From: Bryobacterales bacterium
Lineage (GTDB): Bacteria > Acidobacteriota > Terriglobia > Bryobacterales > Bryobacteraceae
Direction of reading: 5' to 3'
Length of the DNA: 64,000 nucleotides
Assembly (NCBI GenBank): GCA_003142185.1
Contig: PLOR01000111.1
Coordinates: 1 to 64,000, forward strand
Shown one piece after another: positions 27,544-36,890 of the stretch (the first letter of the stretch is position 1; every line of letters starts with the position of its first letter). Both the position numbers and the translations under genes were made by a program. The notes below the pieces were generated by a model. That model was not told the origin of the DNA and made no database searches. It saw nothing but the letters and a program-made list of their open reading frames with translations.

Positions 27544-30500
27544 TCAGAAATGAAGCCGCAGCCCGAACTGCATCTGGCGCGGCGTATTGGCCTGGCTCGT
27601 GACCACGCCCCAGGTTTGTGGACTGTCGATATCCAGGGTCGGATTAGACGGCTGGAAGTGGTTCATCACATTGTTAGCCTCGATGATGAGCGTGGCGCCA
27701 ATTCTCTCGCGGATGCGAAAATCCTTGGAAGCGGTGGCGTCGACGTTCCAGGTCGGAAAACCGCGCAGCACGCCCGCGCCGCCAGCCGAGGTGTCCAGCC
27801 CCAGCACCAGCCGCCCGAAATCCGAATAAACCGCGGCCGGGTTGGCGAACATATTGATTCCCGAACCGCCTTTGGAGATGTCGCCATTCAGCCCCGCGCC
27901 GCTCGTCACCGTGACATTGTCGTGCTCCGAGTTGCCGCCCGTATACGGCGCGATCAGAACCGCGTTCTCATTGGCGGAGTTGCTGTTGCCGTACTCCTCG
28001 CCGAAGGATTGCGTATTCTCGGTGCTGCCGGTGCCAATGCTGACTGCCAACGGCGCTCCGCTCTGTGCCGTGAATAACGGCGTGACCGCCCAGCCGCCCA
28101 GCACCTTCCCCAGCAATCCCCTCTGACTCTTGAAGAATGGAATCTGATACACCAGCGCCAGGTTGTAGACGAACCGGATATCGAACGATTGCGGCCCGTA
28201 GGAGACCTGCATGTTCCACGGATCCACCACGGTTTGGCCGCTGCTGCTCTGCGCCGAGTCTCCCGTTCCCATGGCGCGGCTCCAAGTGAAGTTGGAACGC
28301 GCCGTCAGGCCGTGCCAATCCTTGGCCGTGAAGGAAAGGAATGCCGCATTGTAGTTCCCCCAGCCGGTGCTGGCCGCCAGCTCATAGGATTGAAGCTGCG
28401 TGGTGACCGCGCTGCCCGGCGCGCCAGGAGATGCCAGCAGGGTGCGCCCCAGCGTCCAGGAAGACGCCGCGTTCAGCGCGCTCCAGAGGTTGTAAACCTG
28501 CGTCGATACGATCGCCGTTTTTTGCAGCTTCGCCACCGCCGCCGTGCAACTGCCGTACGCCGCGCAGTACGCGGAGCCGGCGCCGCCCAGCGCCGCTTCA
28601 AAGAATGGCTGCGCCTGGATCGCCTGGCCGCCCGCGACCTCCTGGTACAGGGCGGCGAAGGCATTCGCAAAGCTCTGTCCGTCCAGCGTGGTCATGGTGG
28701 GCACCGCATCCACGTTGACCAGGTTGTACTCATTGCGGATGATGCGGCCCACATAGCCGGCCTCGAGCACCAGGCGGTGGGAAAGCTCGCGCTGAATCGT
28801 CAAATTGAATTCATCGGATCGGTCCGGCCGGAAGTCGAGGTCCACGCCGGCTCCATCGCCCGCCGCCGCGTTGCCGCCCACTCCTGGGACATACGGCTGG
28901 GCCAGCGTTTGCGTCACCGCCGGCAGCGGAGCCACCAGACCATCCGTGCCAATGCGAAACGCCGTCGCCGGCGTGACGCCGTTGACTCCCAGGCATTGAT
29001 CGGTCGAGCTCGCGCCGATGCATTGAACCACCTGCTCCAGGCCGGCTCCCAGCACCGGGCTGCCGACCACGCGTCCGCCATTCAGCCGGCCGTAAATCCG
29101 GCTATATCCGCCGCGGATGACGGTCTTGCCCGGACCGAACAGAGCCCCCAGAACCCCGTCGCTGAAACTCGGGTTCCACGCCACCGCCAGGCGCGGGCTG
29201 AACTCGCCGTAGAACGGATTGAACGGATACTTGCGTCCGCCGGCCACATTCGGCGTGGTGGCAAACCCAATCGTCGGATCGTATACCTGCCCGGCGAGGG
29301 CCGCTTTCTCCTTTTGCTGCAAATACGATTCCAGGCTGATCGGCTGGTCGGCCGAATCCACAAACTGCACCTGTTTCCCTTGCAGCTCGTATGGCGGCAT
29401 TTCGATAGCATATCCCAGGCCGTAAGTCAGCGTCACGGATGGGCGCACATGCCAGCTATCGTTGAAATAGACGTTATAGCTCGGCACGACGGCATGAATC
29501 GAGATCGGGTCCCCCACCGTGTCCAGGTTCAGATTGGATCCGCTGCGCGTGTACATCACCTGCGGCTGTGACACGATGCCCAGCACTTCGCCATACAGGT
29601 TCGACCAGTTCGTCACCTGCGACGCGGGCAGACCGGCGGGTTCGTAAGCCGACGAGAAAGCGATGCCCGATCCTTCGCCGACTTGATAGACCGTGGATGC
29701 GTCCGTGGCAATGCCGTTGTCGTTGCGGGTGTAGTAGTCGAAATTGCGCTGATAGGAACCGCCGAACTGCAAGAGGTGGTTGGCATGGAGCCTGGTCAAG
29801 TCGTCGCGGTAGGTTTGGTCGTGTCCATCCCAGGCGCGCTGGCGCGTGCTCTGCGTGTCCACGTTGTAAGGATCCAGCGAGTTCGACGTTTCACCGCCGA
29901 TTTCGAGCGCGCCGCCCAGGCCCGGCAACTGCGGCGTGCCTCCGTCCGTCGTCCAGGACCAGTAATTGCGAAGAAAGTTGAAGTGAAAATCGTTGGTCAG
30001 TTCCGGCGTCACGATCATCGTCAGCCCGGCCACCAGGTAGTTGGCTTTCTGCGGCCGCGGGGCCGTTGCCGTCGCTTGCCCGAACGTGTCGCCCGGCAGC
30101 ACGCCGCCGATGTCCACCTGATTCGACGTCAACTGCTCATAGCTGTAGTAGCGGTCGCTGACGGTGAAGTGGTTCTTCTCGCTGAAGTCATGGTCCAGCC
30201 GCACCACGCCGAAGTTGGAAACCTGCGGCAGCTTCACGGTCGATATGTACCCCTGGGTGTTGTATTGGTCGCCGAACGAAGGGTCGTTCGGCAACGGCAT
30301 TTGCTTGCTCCAAATCTGGTTGACGGTCGGGTTCAGCCCGAGGCCGCGCGGATCGCAGAGCGCTCCGCCCCCGCAGGTTGCCGGCTGATACGTGACGCCG
30401 TTAGCCGTCACCGGAGACGAGTTCAGATTGTAGGCCTGATAAACTCCCGCGCTGTTGGGAACCTGGATCACGCCCGCGCGCAGCAGCGCCGATGGCACAT

Positions 30501-31512
30501 CCTTCTCTATCGTAGTGGCGTTCGGATAACGAAAGCCCTCGTAGTTGGCGAAGAAGTAGGTCTTCCCACCCGCGAACGCCGGCAACAGCGGTCCGCCCAC
30601 TGCGCCGCCGAAACGGTTCTTGTGCGTCTTCGGCAGCGGCGTGTACAACAGTCCATCGGCCGGCGTGTGGTTGTCCTTCCATGTATTGGCAGCGCCTACG
30701 TTGGTGGCGAAGAAGTAGTCGTAGAGCGCGCCATGGAACTGATTGGTTCCGCGCTTGGTGACCATCTGGACCTGGCTGCCGGCGGCGCCATTGAAATCGG
30801 CCGTCTGGTTGGTGATTCCCACCTTGAACTCCTCAATGCTCTCCACCGGTGTCGGGAGCACGCCCGATGTCGCGCTTCCGTTGCTGGTCGTATAGGTCGA
30901 GTTGGTACCCGCCATGTCGTCGCTGTTGTTGCCGCCATCGAGTTGGAAGGCGCCCTGATCGTTCTGCGTTCCGGCCACCTGTCCGGAAGGGGTCACGCCT
31001 ACCTGCAAGACGGCAAGCGAGGACGCGTCGCGGCTCAGGTTCGGTACCAGCAGCAGCGAATCGCCGGAGATCGTGGAGCCAACGGTCGCATTCACCGTCT
31101 GCAGCTCCGCTCCCGCCGAAGCCGTGACTTCCACCGTGGTCGTAGTGGCGCCGACTTCCAGCACCACGTTGAGCGTGAGCGCCAGCCCCACATCTACGGT
31201 CTGCGATTTGACTCGGGCCAGCCGGAAACCGGGCTGCGTCACCGTGAGATCGTAGCTGCCGAGCGGCACGCTGTTGAATATATACCGGCCCGTCTCGTTG
31301 GTCACGGTTTCCCGCTCGGCATTGGTGGAATTGTCGATCAGTTTGACCACCGCTCCGCGCAGGACGGCGCTCTGCGGGTCGGTCACCAGGCCGGACACGG
31401 CTCCGGTCGCGGCCGATTGCGCACCCGCCGGCATCGCCGCGGCCACCAGCAATAGTCCCAGGCAAGCCGCCACTTGCCCCGATCTCCCATTCGTGTTTAC
31501 TCGATTCTTCAT
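27544..31512 (-). CDS. Oar-like TonB-dependent receptor with N-terminal carboxypeptidase-regulatory domain
   Basis: This protein of about 1322 aa starts at ATG 31512, with AAGGAG 6 nt upstream. A signal peptide (ending PAGAQS) is followed by a CarboxypepD_reg domain (GAVSGLVTDPQSAVLRGAVV, GRYIFNSVPLGSYDLTV) at about 30-120. The plug comes next (FQLDGGNNSDDMAG, QVQMVTKRGTNQFHGALYDY), then a very long barrel with an aromatic C terminus (RQMQFGLRLHF). Such receptors import large ligands across the outer membrane using TonB energy. The M14 peptidase gene follows in the same operon, so a peptide-like substrate is likely. No TonB/ExbBD genes are in the window. Confidence 0.93.
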   Translation of the reverse strand: MKNRVNTNGRSGQVAACLGLLLVAAAMPAGAQSAATGAVSGLVTDPQSAVLRGAVVKLIDNSTNAERETVTNETGRYIFNSVPLGSYDLTVTQPGFRLARVKSQTVDVGLALTLNVVLEVGATTTTVEVTASAGAELQTVNATVGSTISGDSLLLVPNLSRDASSLAVLQVGVTPSGQVAGTQNDQGAFQLDGGNNSDDMAGTNSTYTTSNGSATSGVLPTPVESIEEFKVGITNQTADFNGAAGSQVQMVTKRGTNQFHGALYDYFFATNVGAANTWKDNHTPADGLLYTPLPKTHKNRFGGAVGGPLLPAFAGGKTYFFANYEGFRYPNATTIEKDVPSALLRAGVIQVPNSAGVYQAYNLNSSPVTANGVTYQPATCGGGALCDPRGLGLNPTVNQIWSKQMPLPNDPSFGDQYNTQGYISTVKLPQVSNFGVVRLDHDFSEKNHFTVSDRYYSYEQLTSNQVDIGGVLPGDTFGQATATAPRPQKANYLVAGLTMIVTPELTNDFHFNFLRNYWSWTTDGGTPQLPGLGGALEIGGETSNSLDPYNVDTQSTRQRAWDGHDQTYRDDLTRLHANHLLQFGGSYQRNFDYYTRNDNGIATDASTVYQVGEGSGIAFSSAYEPAGLPASQVTNWSNLYGEVLGIVSQPQVMYTRSGSNLNLDTVGDPISIHAVVPSYNVYFNDSWHVRPSVTLTYGLGYAIEMPPYELQGKQVQFVDSADQPISLESYLQQKEKAALAGQVYDPTIGFATTPNVAGGRKYPFNPFYGEFSPRLAVAWNPSFSDGVLGALFGPGKTVIRGGYSRIYGRLNGGRVVGSPVLGAGLEQVVQCIGASSTDQCLGVNGVTPATAFRIGTDGLVAPLPAVTQTLAQPYVPGVGGNAAAGDGAGVDLDFRPDRSDEFNLTIQRELSHRLVLEAGYVGRIIRNEYNLVNVDAVPTMTTLDGQSFANAFAALYQEVAGGQAIQAQPFFEAALGGAGSAYCAAYGSCTAAVAKLQKTAIVSTQVYNLWSALNAASSWTLGRTLLASPGAPGSAVTTQLQSYELAASTGWGNYNAAFLSFTAKDWHGLTARSNFTWSRAMGTGDSAQSSSGQTVVDPWNMQVSYGPQSFDIRFVYNLALVYQIPFFKSQRGLLGKVLGGWAVTPLFTAQSGAPLAVSIGTGSTENTQSFGEEYGNSNSANENAVLIAPYTGGNSEHDNVTVTSGAGLNGDISKGGSGINMFANPAAVYSDFGRLVLGLDTSAGGAGVLRGFPTWNVDATASKDFRIRERIGATLIIEANNVMNHFQPSNPTLDIDSPQTWGVVTSQANTPRQMQFGLRLHF

Positions 31513-31696
31513 GCGGATCTCCTTCTGGAAAATTTCGCCAGTCACTTTTCTTGTATGAGTTTCTCCTCAGCCAGGTTGAGCCTGAGGAATAAGTGCCAAC
31601 TGAATCAATATTTTAGGAATGACAACAGCAGGACGAAAACGCTCGCGGACGTGGCAGAGAGGTGATCGGCGGGGACCATTGGCGACGGCTGATCAT

Positions 31697-31746
31697 ATAA
31701 TCCACTATTGTCTATAGAGATTATAGGATATTGATCGAATTGTCAA
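31697..31746 (-). promoter_or_regulatory. Candidate sigma-70 promoter of the TonB receptor operon with overlapping dyad
   Basis: On the minus strand a perfect TTGACA (31746-31741) and a perfect TATAAT (31725-31720) are separated by 15 bp, shorter than the usual 17. An inverted repeat ATAATC/GATTAT (31697-31702 and 31719-31724) overlaps the -10 box and could be an operator. The region is AT-rich, unlike its surroundings, and lies about 200 nt upstream of the receptor ATG. Confidence 0.5.
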
Positions 31747-31868
31747 GAGGAAGCTGGGGAATCCGTGTGGGGCTATCCCCAACTAACCTTCGTCAACACC
31801 GGCCTTCGTCCCCTTTGTCGGGCTTGACTCGCAGTTCACATCGCACGTAGCTTGAAAAGGGGTCGGAT

Positions 31869-33350
31869 ATATCCGAAACAGTCATCATCGGCGCAGGACC
31901 CGCGGGCCTGACGGCTGCCTATCAACTCGCAAAGAAAGGACTTTTAGCAACGGTCCTGGAGGCCGATGAAGCATACGTCGGCGGCATCTCACGCACCGTG
32001 GTCTATAAGGGCTTCCGCTTCGACATAGGGGGGCACCGGTTCTTTTCGAAGTCCGAACAGGTGGAAGCTCTCTGGAGCGAGATTCTCGGGCCCGACCTGC
32101 TCGAACGGCCGCGGTTGTCGCGCATTCTTTACGGCGGCAAATTCTATTCCTATCCCCTCAAACCCGTCGAAGCGCTCTGGAAGCTTGGTCCCATCGAGTC
32201 GGCGCTCTGTTTCCTGTCATATCTGCGGGCGCAGATGTTCCCGGTTCGAGACCCGCGCTCATTCGAAGAATGGGTGAGCAACCAGTTTGGCGCACGGCTT
32301 TTCCGGATGTTTTTCAAAACCTACACGGAAAAGGTCTGGGGCATTAGCTGCCGTGAGATCTCTGCGGATTGGGCGGCGCAGCGCATCCAGGGCTTATCGC
32401 TGTGGTCAGCCGTCAAGAATGGCTTCAGGTCCGGGTCTACGAAGGCGGGCGGTGAGATCGTCAAGAGCCTGATTCACTCGTTTCGGTACCCGCGGCTCGG
32501 GCCGGGCATGATGTGGGAAAAGTGCGCGGAACGCGTGCGTGCGATGGGCGGACGCGTGCTGCTCGGGTGCAAGGTCACGGCTTGCCGGTTTGACGCGGAA
32601 TTGAACCGGTGGTCGATCGAGTACAACCACAGCGGAGGAGCGAGCGAGTCTATTTCCGCCGACCACGTGATCTCATCGGCTCCCTTGCGCGAGCTGGCCG
32701 CGTCATTGTCTCCGCCCGTTTCCGAACAGGCTGCCGCGGCGGCAGCCGGGTTGCGGTATCGGGATTTTATGACGGTCGCGCTGATTGTGAAAGACCGCGG
32801 CACTCTGCGGGACAATTGGATCTATATCCACGATCCGTCCGTCCAGGTGGGCCGCATCCAGAACTACAAATCGTGGTCGCCGGAAATGGTGCCCGACGAG
32901 GCCCACTGTTGTTACGGGCTGGAGTATTTTTGCAATGAAACCGACCAGCTCTGGAAATCCAACGATAGCGATCTGGTGGCGCTTGCCACCCGCGAACTCG
33001 TGAAGATCGGGCTGGCGCGGCGCGAGGACGTGGTGGACGGCTGCGTGGTCCGACAGCTCAAGGCCTACCCCGTTTATGACGATGCTTATGTGCGGCATGT
33101 GGCAACCTTGCGAGCCGAGTTGCAGCGTTATCCCAACTTGCACCTGGTCGGGCGCAACGGCATGCACAAGTACAACAACCAGGACCACGCCATGATGACC
33201 GCCATGCTGACGGTGGAGAACATCGCGGCCGGGCGGCAGGTGTACGACGTGTGGCGCGTCAACCAGGATGCGCAATATCACGAAAGCGGCCTGGCAGAAG
33301 AGACGAAGCCTGCTGGCGCTGTGGCGAAGCCATGCGGGGCCAAGGCGTAG
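31869..33350 (+). CDS. FAD/NAD(P)-dependent oxidoreductase (amine-oxidase/HemY-like) with probable AUA start
   Basis: The protein of about 493 aa needs the region upstream of its first usual start (GTG 31998), because the Rossmann motif VIIGAGPAGLTAAYQL is encoded at 31881-31928. No ATG, GTG or TTG exists in frame between the stop at 31848 and that motif. ATA at 31869 is preceded by AAGGGG at a 6-nt spacing and would give the common N terminus xSETVIIGAGPAG. Further family features are GGHRFF after the Rossmann fold and a C-terminal GRNGMHKYNNQDHAMMTA FAD-contact region. Such proteins occur in polysaccharide loci, resembling UDP-galactopyranose mutase or desaturase-type flavoenzymes. Its substrate is unknown. 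It opens the glycan locus. Confidence 0.85.
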   Translation: MSETVIIGAGPAGLTAAYQLAKKGLLATVLEADEAYVGGISRTVVYKGFRFDIGGHRFFSKSEQVEALWSEILGPDLLERPRLSRILYGGKFYSYPLKPVEALWKLGPIESALCFLSYLRAQMFPVRDPRSFEEWVSNQFGARLFRMFFKTYTEKVWGISCREISADWAAQRIQGLSLWSAVKNGFRSGSTKAGGEIVKSLIHSFRYPRLGPGMMWEKCAERVRAMGGRVLLGCKVTACRFDAELNRWSIEYNHSGGASESISADHVISSAPLRELAASLSPPVSEQAAAAAAGLRYRDFMTVALIVKDRGTLRDNWIYIHDPSVQVGRIQNYKSWSPEMVPDEAHCCYGLEYFCNETDQLWKSNDSDLVALATRELVKIGLARREDVVDGCVVRQLKAYPVYDDAYVRHVATLRAELQRYPNLHLVGRNGMHKYNNQDHAMMTAMLTVENIAAGRQVYDVWRVNQDAQYHESGLAEETKPAGAVAKPCGAKA

Positions 33351-33354
33351 ACGA

Positions 33355-35079
33355 ATGGTCACACTGGCCGGCAGGCTTCTGGCATTGCTGATACTCATCA
33401 TCAGGGTGGATAAGAATTGGTTGGAGTGGCTGGCACTGATCGGCGTGCTGCTGCTTGCGCGCTTCCGCCCTTCCTTCGGCGCCAAGCAGTTTCGGCGGGT
33501 GGAGGCGCTCTGCGGACGGCTGGCGCGCAAACGCGGGCTGAGCGTAGCGGCGATTGGCCTGACCACGGTAGCCCTTCGGCTGGCGCTGCTGCCCCTGATG
33601 CCGGTTCCGCAACCGCTGATCACCGACGAGTTCAGCCACCTGCTGCTGGCGGACACGTTAGCGCATGGGCGCCTCGCCAATCCGGCGCACCCCATGTGGA
33701 AGTACTTCGAGACCATTCACGTGATTCAGCAGCCCACATACAGCTCCATGTACTTCCCCGCCCAGGGGATGTTTCTCGCGGCGGGGCAGTTGCTGGGTAA
33801 TCCGTGGTTCGGTGTGCTGATCAGTGTGGGTCTGATGTCAGCGGCGGTCTTGTGGATGCTGCAGGGCTGGTTTCCACCCGGTTGGGCACTGCTCGGGGGA
33901 GTCATTTGCGTTGTGCGCTACGGGTTGTTCACTTATTGGATGAACAGTTACTGGGGCGGAGCGGCGGGCGCAATCGGAGGGGCCCTGGTTCTCGGCGCCA
34001 TACCGCGTATCCATAGATCGATGCGATGCCGTCACTTCGTTCTGCTTGCGATCGGGCTTCTGATACTCGTCAACAGCCGGCCGTTCGAAGGCGCCGCGCT
34101 GGCCCTCCCCGCGGCCATTAGCCTGCTGAACTGGTTGCGGCGGCAGCGCGGCGCCGTGTTGCGCAAGGCGTGGTTGAGAGCCGTGCCGGCGTTCCTTCTC
34201 GTCCTGGCGGCCGGGGGGTTCCTGACGACGCGATATTTCCGCGCCGTTACGGGCGATCCGCTGCTGGCGCCTTACCGCGTGAACCAGCGGACCTACGGTT
34301 GGCCCTTGACATTGGCGTGGTTTACGGTAACGCCGGTTACACACACCTGGCAGCCGATGCACGATTACTATCTCTGGGAGGTGCAACAGCACGAGAAGTT
34401 CCAGGTGAGGACACACGTGATGGAGAACGGCCTGGACGCCATCGTTCTGTGGAGTTTCTTCGTGGGCCCGCTGCTTTCGGTGCCGCTCATCTTTCTACCT
34501 GCCGTATGGCGCGATCGGCGGCGCCGCCTGCTGGTTGCGACGGCCGGATGCATGATCTTAGCCCTCGCTGTGGAACAGTCGCGGTACCCGCATTATGCCG
34601 GGCCGGCTACCTGCGTGGCCCTGGCGCTGGTGGTGGCCTCGCTGCGCCACATGAGAGCGGCGGGCCGGCACATCGGAAGAAGACGGGCGTTGCCGCGCAT
34701 GCTTTTGGCTGCCGCGCTGGCGTGTCCCGTAGTGCTGGCGCTTATGCCTGTGCACCGTATTGTCCTCGGAACGGTGAACCCCTACACGTGCTGGCGTTGC
34801 AGCACTCCGGGAAATCTCGAGCGGGCTTCAGTCTTGAACCGATTCCGCGATATGCCCGGCCTCCATTTACTGATCGTGCGGAATGGTCCGAAGCACAACT
34901 GGATGAACGAATGGGTCTGGAACGAGGCGGACATCGACCATGCGAAGGTGGTTTGGGCACGGGACGCCGGCGACGGCAACCGAGCGCTGTTGCAGTACTT
35001 TCGGAACCGCACCGTGTGGATCGTCGAGCCGGATTGCACCCCACCGCGCGTGAGTAAGTACACCGTTTCGTCGCGATAG
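33355..35079 (+). CDS. Polytopic membrane protein, probable GT-C-fold glycosyltransferase
   Basis: This protein of about 574 aa starts at ATG 33355, 4 nt after the oxidoreductase stop. It has about 10-12 hydrophobic segments. After the first segments, the loop ITDEFSHLLLADTLAHGRL matches the acidic first periplasmic loop of GT-C enzymes (catalytic Asp/Glu). Further features are PAQGMFLAAGQLLGNPW and a soluble C-terminal domain containing WRCSTPGNLERA. GT-C enzymes transfer sugars from a polyprenyl-phosphate donor on the outer face of the inner membrane. Acceptor and donor are unknown. It is tightly coupled to the upstream flavoenzyme. Confidence 0.72.
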   Translation: MVTLAGRLLALLILIIRVDKNWLEWLALIGVLLLARFRPSFGAKQFRRVEALCGRLARKRGLSVAAIGLTTVALRLALLPLMPVPQPLITDEFSHLLLADTLAHGRLANPAHPMWKYFETIHVIQQPTYSSMYFPAQGMFLAAGQLLGNPWFGVLISVGLMSAAVLWMLQGWFPPGWALLGGVICVVRYGLFTYWMNSYWGGAAGAIGGALVLGAIPRIHRSMRCRHFVLLAIGLLILVNSRPFEGAALALPAAISLLNWLRRQRGAVLRKAWLRAVPAFLLVLAAGGFLTTRYFRAVTGDPLLAPYRVNQRTYGWPLTLAWFTVTPVTHTWQPMHDYYLWEVQQHEKFQVRTHVMENGLDAIVLWSFFVGPLLSVPLIFLPAVWRDRRRRLLVATAGCMILALAVEQSRYPHYAGPATCVALALVVASLRHMRAAGRHIGRRRALPRMLLAAALACPVVLALMPVHRIVLGTVNPYTCWRCSTPGNLERASVLNRFRDMPGLHLLIVRNGPKHNWMNEWVWNEADIDHAKVVWARDAGDGNRALLQYFRNRTVWIVEPDCTPPRVSKYTVSSR

Positions 35080-35173
35080 CGTCTTTCCCCGCAAGCCGCA
35101 GGCGAGGCGTTCCTCGCCCTCACGCGGACTCTGCCAATTCAAACACAGATCCGAATGGAGCATTTGGCGCGTA

Positions 35174-35226
35174 CCATGACTCCGTATACTTTCGATAACT
35201 CCGTTGAATAACCCTACGGAGTATGG
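35174..35226. promoter_or_regulatory. Dyad symmetry upstream of the main glycan operon
   Basis: CCATGACTCCGTA (35174-35186) and TACGGAGTATGG (35215-35226) are complementary apart from one inserted base and are separated by 28 bp. They sit in the 303-bp gap before the B12-binding radical SAM gene, where its promoter should be. An operator or leader hairpin is possible. No clear promoter boxes were found. Confidence 0.35.
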
Positions 35227-35382
35227 TCTCCCAGGCAACGGTGCTGGATAATACTTGCGAGGAAAGCCCGACTAGAATGGAGACGTTTTACAATAAGGAT
35301 GTTATCCGGTGTTAATCCAGCGGCCGGTGACAGGAAGCGTAAGGTCCTCTATGGCTGTACTTTTGCCTTGGGGGGAGTGTGA

Positions 35383-36885
35383 ATGTCTGGCCTAGATCTG
35401 CTGCTAGTCAGCCCAGGTGGGCGCGACAAGGTCTACCAGGTGCTCGGCGGAGACGTGGCAGCCATTGAGCCGCCGTTGTGGACGCGGCTGATCGCCGGTT
35501 ACCTCCTGGACCGCGGTGTCTCCCTGCAGATCCTGGATTCTGAAGCCGAGGGACTCGGCCCGGCGGGGATTGCCGCGGTCGTGGATGGGGCTCGGCCTTC
35601 GTTGGCGGCCATGGTGGTGTTTGGACACCAACCCTCGGCCTCCACGCAGTTGATGGCGGCTGCCGGAGAGTCGTGCCGGGCTATCAAGCGCGTGAACCCC
35701 GGTCAGCGGATCATCATTCTGGGAGGGCACGTCTCGGCATTGCCTGAACGCTCGCTGCGCGAGGAGGCCGTCGACTATGTATGCCAAGGCGAAGGTCCGG
35801 TCACAATTCATCATCTCCTCGAGAGACTGCGTGATGGAGGACAGGATGCAGACCTCAGCGGAGTGCCGGGCCTGGTGTGGCGAGAGCAGAACGTAATCCG
35901 CAGTAATCCCACCGCTCCGTTGATCCAGAATCTCGACCGCGATCTGCACGGAAATGTCTGGCACTTACTCCCCATGAGTAAATACCGGGCGCATAATTGG
36001 CAATGCCTGGACGACCTGAGCTCGCGCCAGCCTTACGCCTCCATTTACACGTCCCTTGGCTGTCCCTACAGATGTTCGTTCTGCTGTATCAACGCACCGT
36101 TCGGGGTGAACCGGTATCGGATGCGCAGCCCTGAGAAAGTGGTTGCGGAGATCGATTTGTTGTATCAGTGCTACGGCGTGAAAACCTTCAAGATCATCGA
36201 CGAGATGTTTGTGCTGAACGAACCGCACGTCAGAGACATCTGCGAACGCTTGGCTTCGAAGCCTTACGCCTGCGAGTTGAATATCTGGGCCTACGCGCGT
36301 GTCGACACGGCAACACGCGTGCGGCTTTCGTTGCTGCGGGCAGCTGGGATCCGGTGGCTTGCACTGGGCATCGAGTCAGGCAGCGAACATGTCCGGGAGG
36401 GGTCCGAGAAGGCGCTCGGCAAGCAGGACATCGTCGACATCGTGGCGCAGATCCAGGCAGCCGGTATCAATGTGATGGGCAATTTCATTTTCGGACTTCC
36501 GGACGATGACTCAGAAACGATGCGCCAGACGCTGGATTTGGCGAAGAGGCTCAATTGCGAGTTCGCCAATTTCTACTCCGCGATGGCGTATCCAGGGTCG
36601 AGACTCTATCAGATCGCTTTAGATGAAAACTGGCCACTCCCGAAGAGCTGGACGGGATTTTCGCAGCATAGCCGGGACTGCCAGCCGGTGTCCACTCGCA
36701 AGGTATCTGCGCAGGCCGTACTTGCTTTTCGGGACGACGCTTTCCGCGAGTACTTCACGAGTCCCGGATACCTTGAAATGGTCGCCGGCAAGTTCGGATC
36801 GAGTGCGCGGCGGCATGTCGAGGAAGTAGCGCGCGTTCGTCTCCGCCGGGATCTCCTCGAACTGCATCCGGAGGCCGTCTCCTGA
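35383..36885 (+). CDS. B12-binding-domain radical SAM enzyme
   Basis: This 500-aa protein has an N-terminal cobalamin-binding-like Rossmann domain (about 1-150, with IIILGGHVSALPERSL and VDYVCQGEGP, family-typical). The radical SAM core follows, with C-x3-C-x2-C in SLGCPYRCSFC (about residues 227-234), then FKIIDEMFVLN and GIESGSEHVREG. Class B relatives methylate unactivated carbons, rearrange sugars or close rings. A weak DxHxxG or its absence would mean cobalamin is not bound by the usual His. I do not see that motif clearly. It is first in a tight plus-strand operon with nucleotide-sugar genes, so a sugar or lipid substrate is likely. A GGGGGAG ribosome site precedes the ATG. Confidence 0.85.
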   Translation: MSGLDLLLVSPGGRDKVYQVLGGDVAAIEPPLWTRLIAGYLLDRGVSLQILDSEAEGLGPAGIAAVVDGARPSLAAMVVFGHQPSASTQLMAAAGESCRAIKRVNPGQRIIILGGHVSALPERSLREEAVDYVCQGEGPVTIHHLLERLRDGGQDADLSGVPGLVWREQNVIRSNPTAPLIQNLDRDLHGNVWHLLPMSKYRAHNWQCLDDLSSRQPYASIYTSLGCPYRCSFCCINAPFGVNRYRMRSPEKVVAEIDLLYQCYGVKTFKIIDEMFVLNEPHVRDICERLASKPYACELNIWAYARVDTATRVRLSLLRAAGIRWLALGIESGSEHVREGSEKALGKQDIVDIVAQIQAAGINVMGNFIFGLPDDDSETMRQTLDLAKRLNCEFANFYSAMAYPGSRLYQIALDENWPLPKSWTGFSQHSRDCQPVSTRKVSAQAVLAFRDDAFREYFTSPGYLEMVAGKFGSSARRHVEEVARVRLRRDLLELHPEAVS

Positions 36886-36890
36886 CCAGC

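Noticed and set aside
28189-31455. Long plus-strand open frames of 460 and 590 codons
   Set aside because: They are antisense to the TonB receptor gene with its clear plug and barrel. Their Arg/Ala/His-rich composition is typical of shadows in GC-rich DNA.
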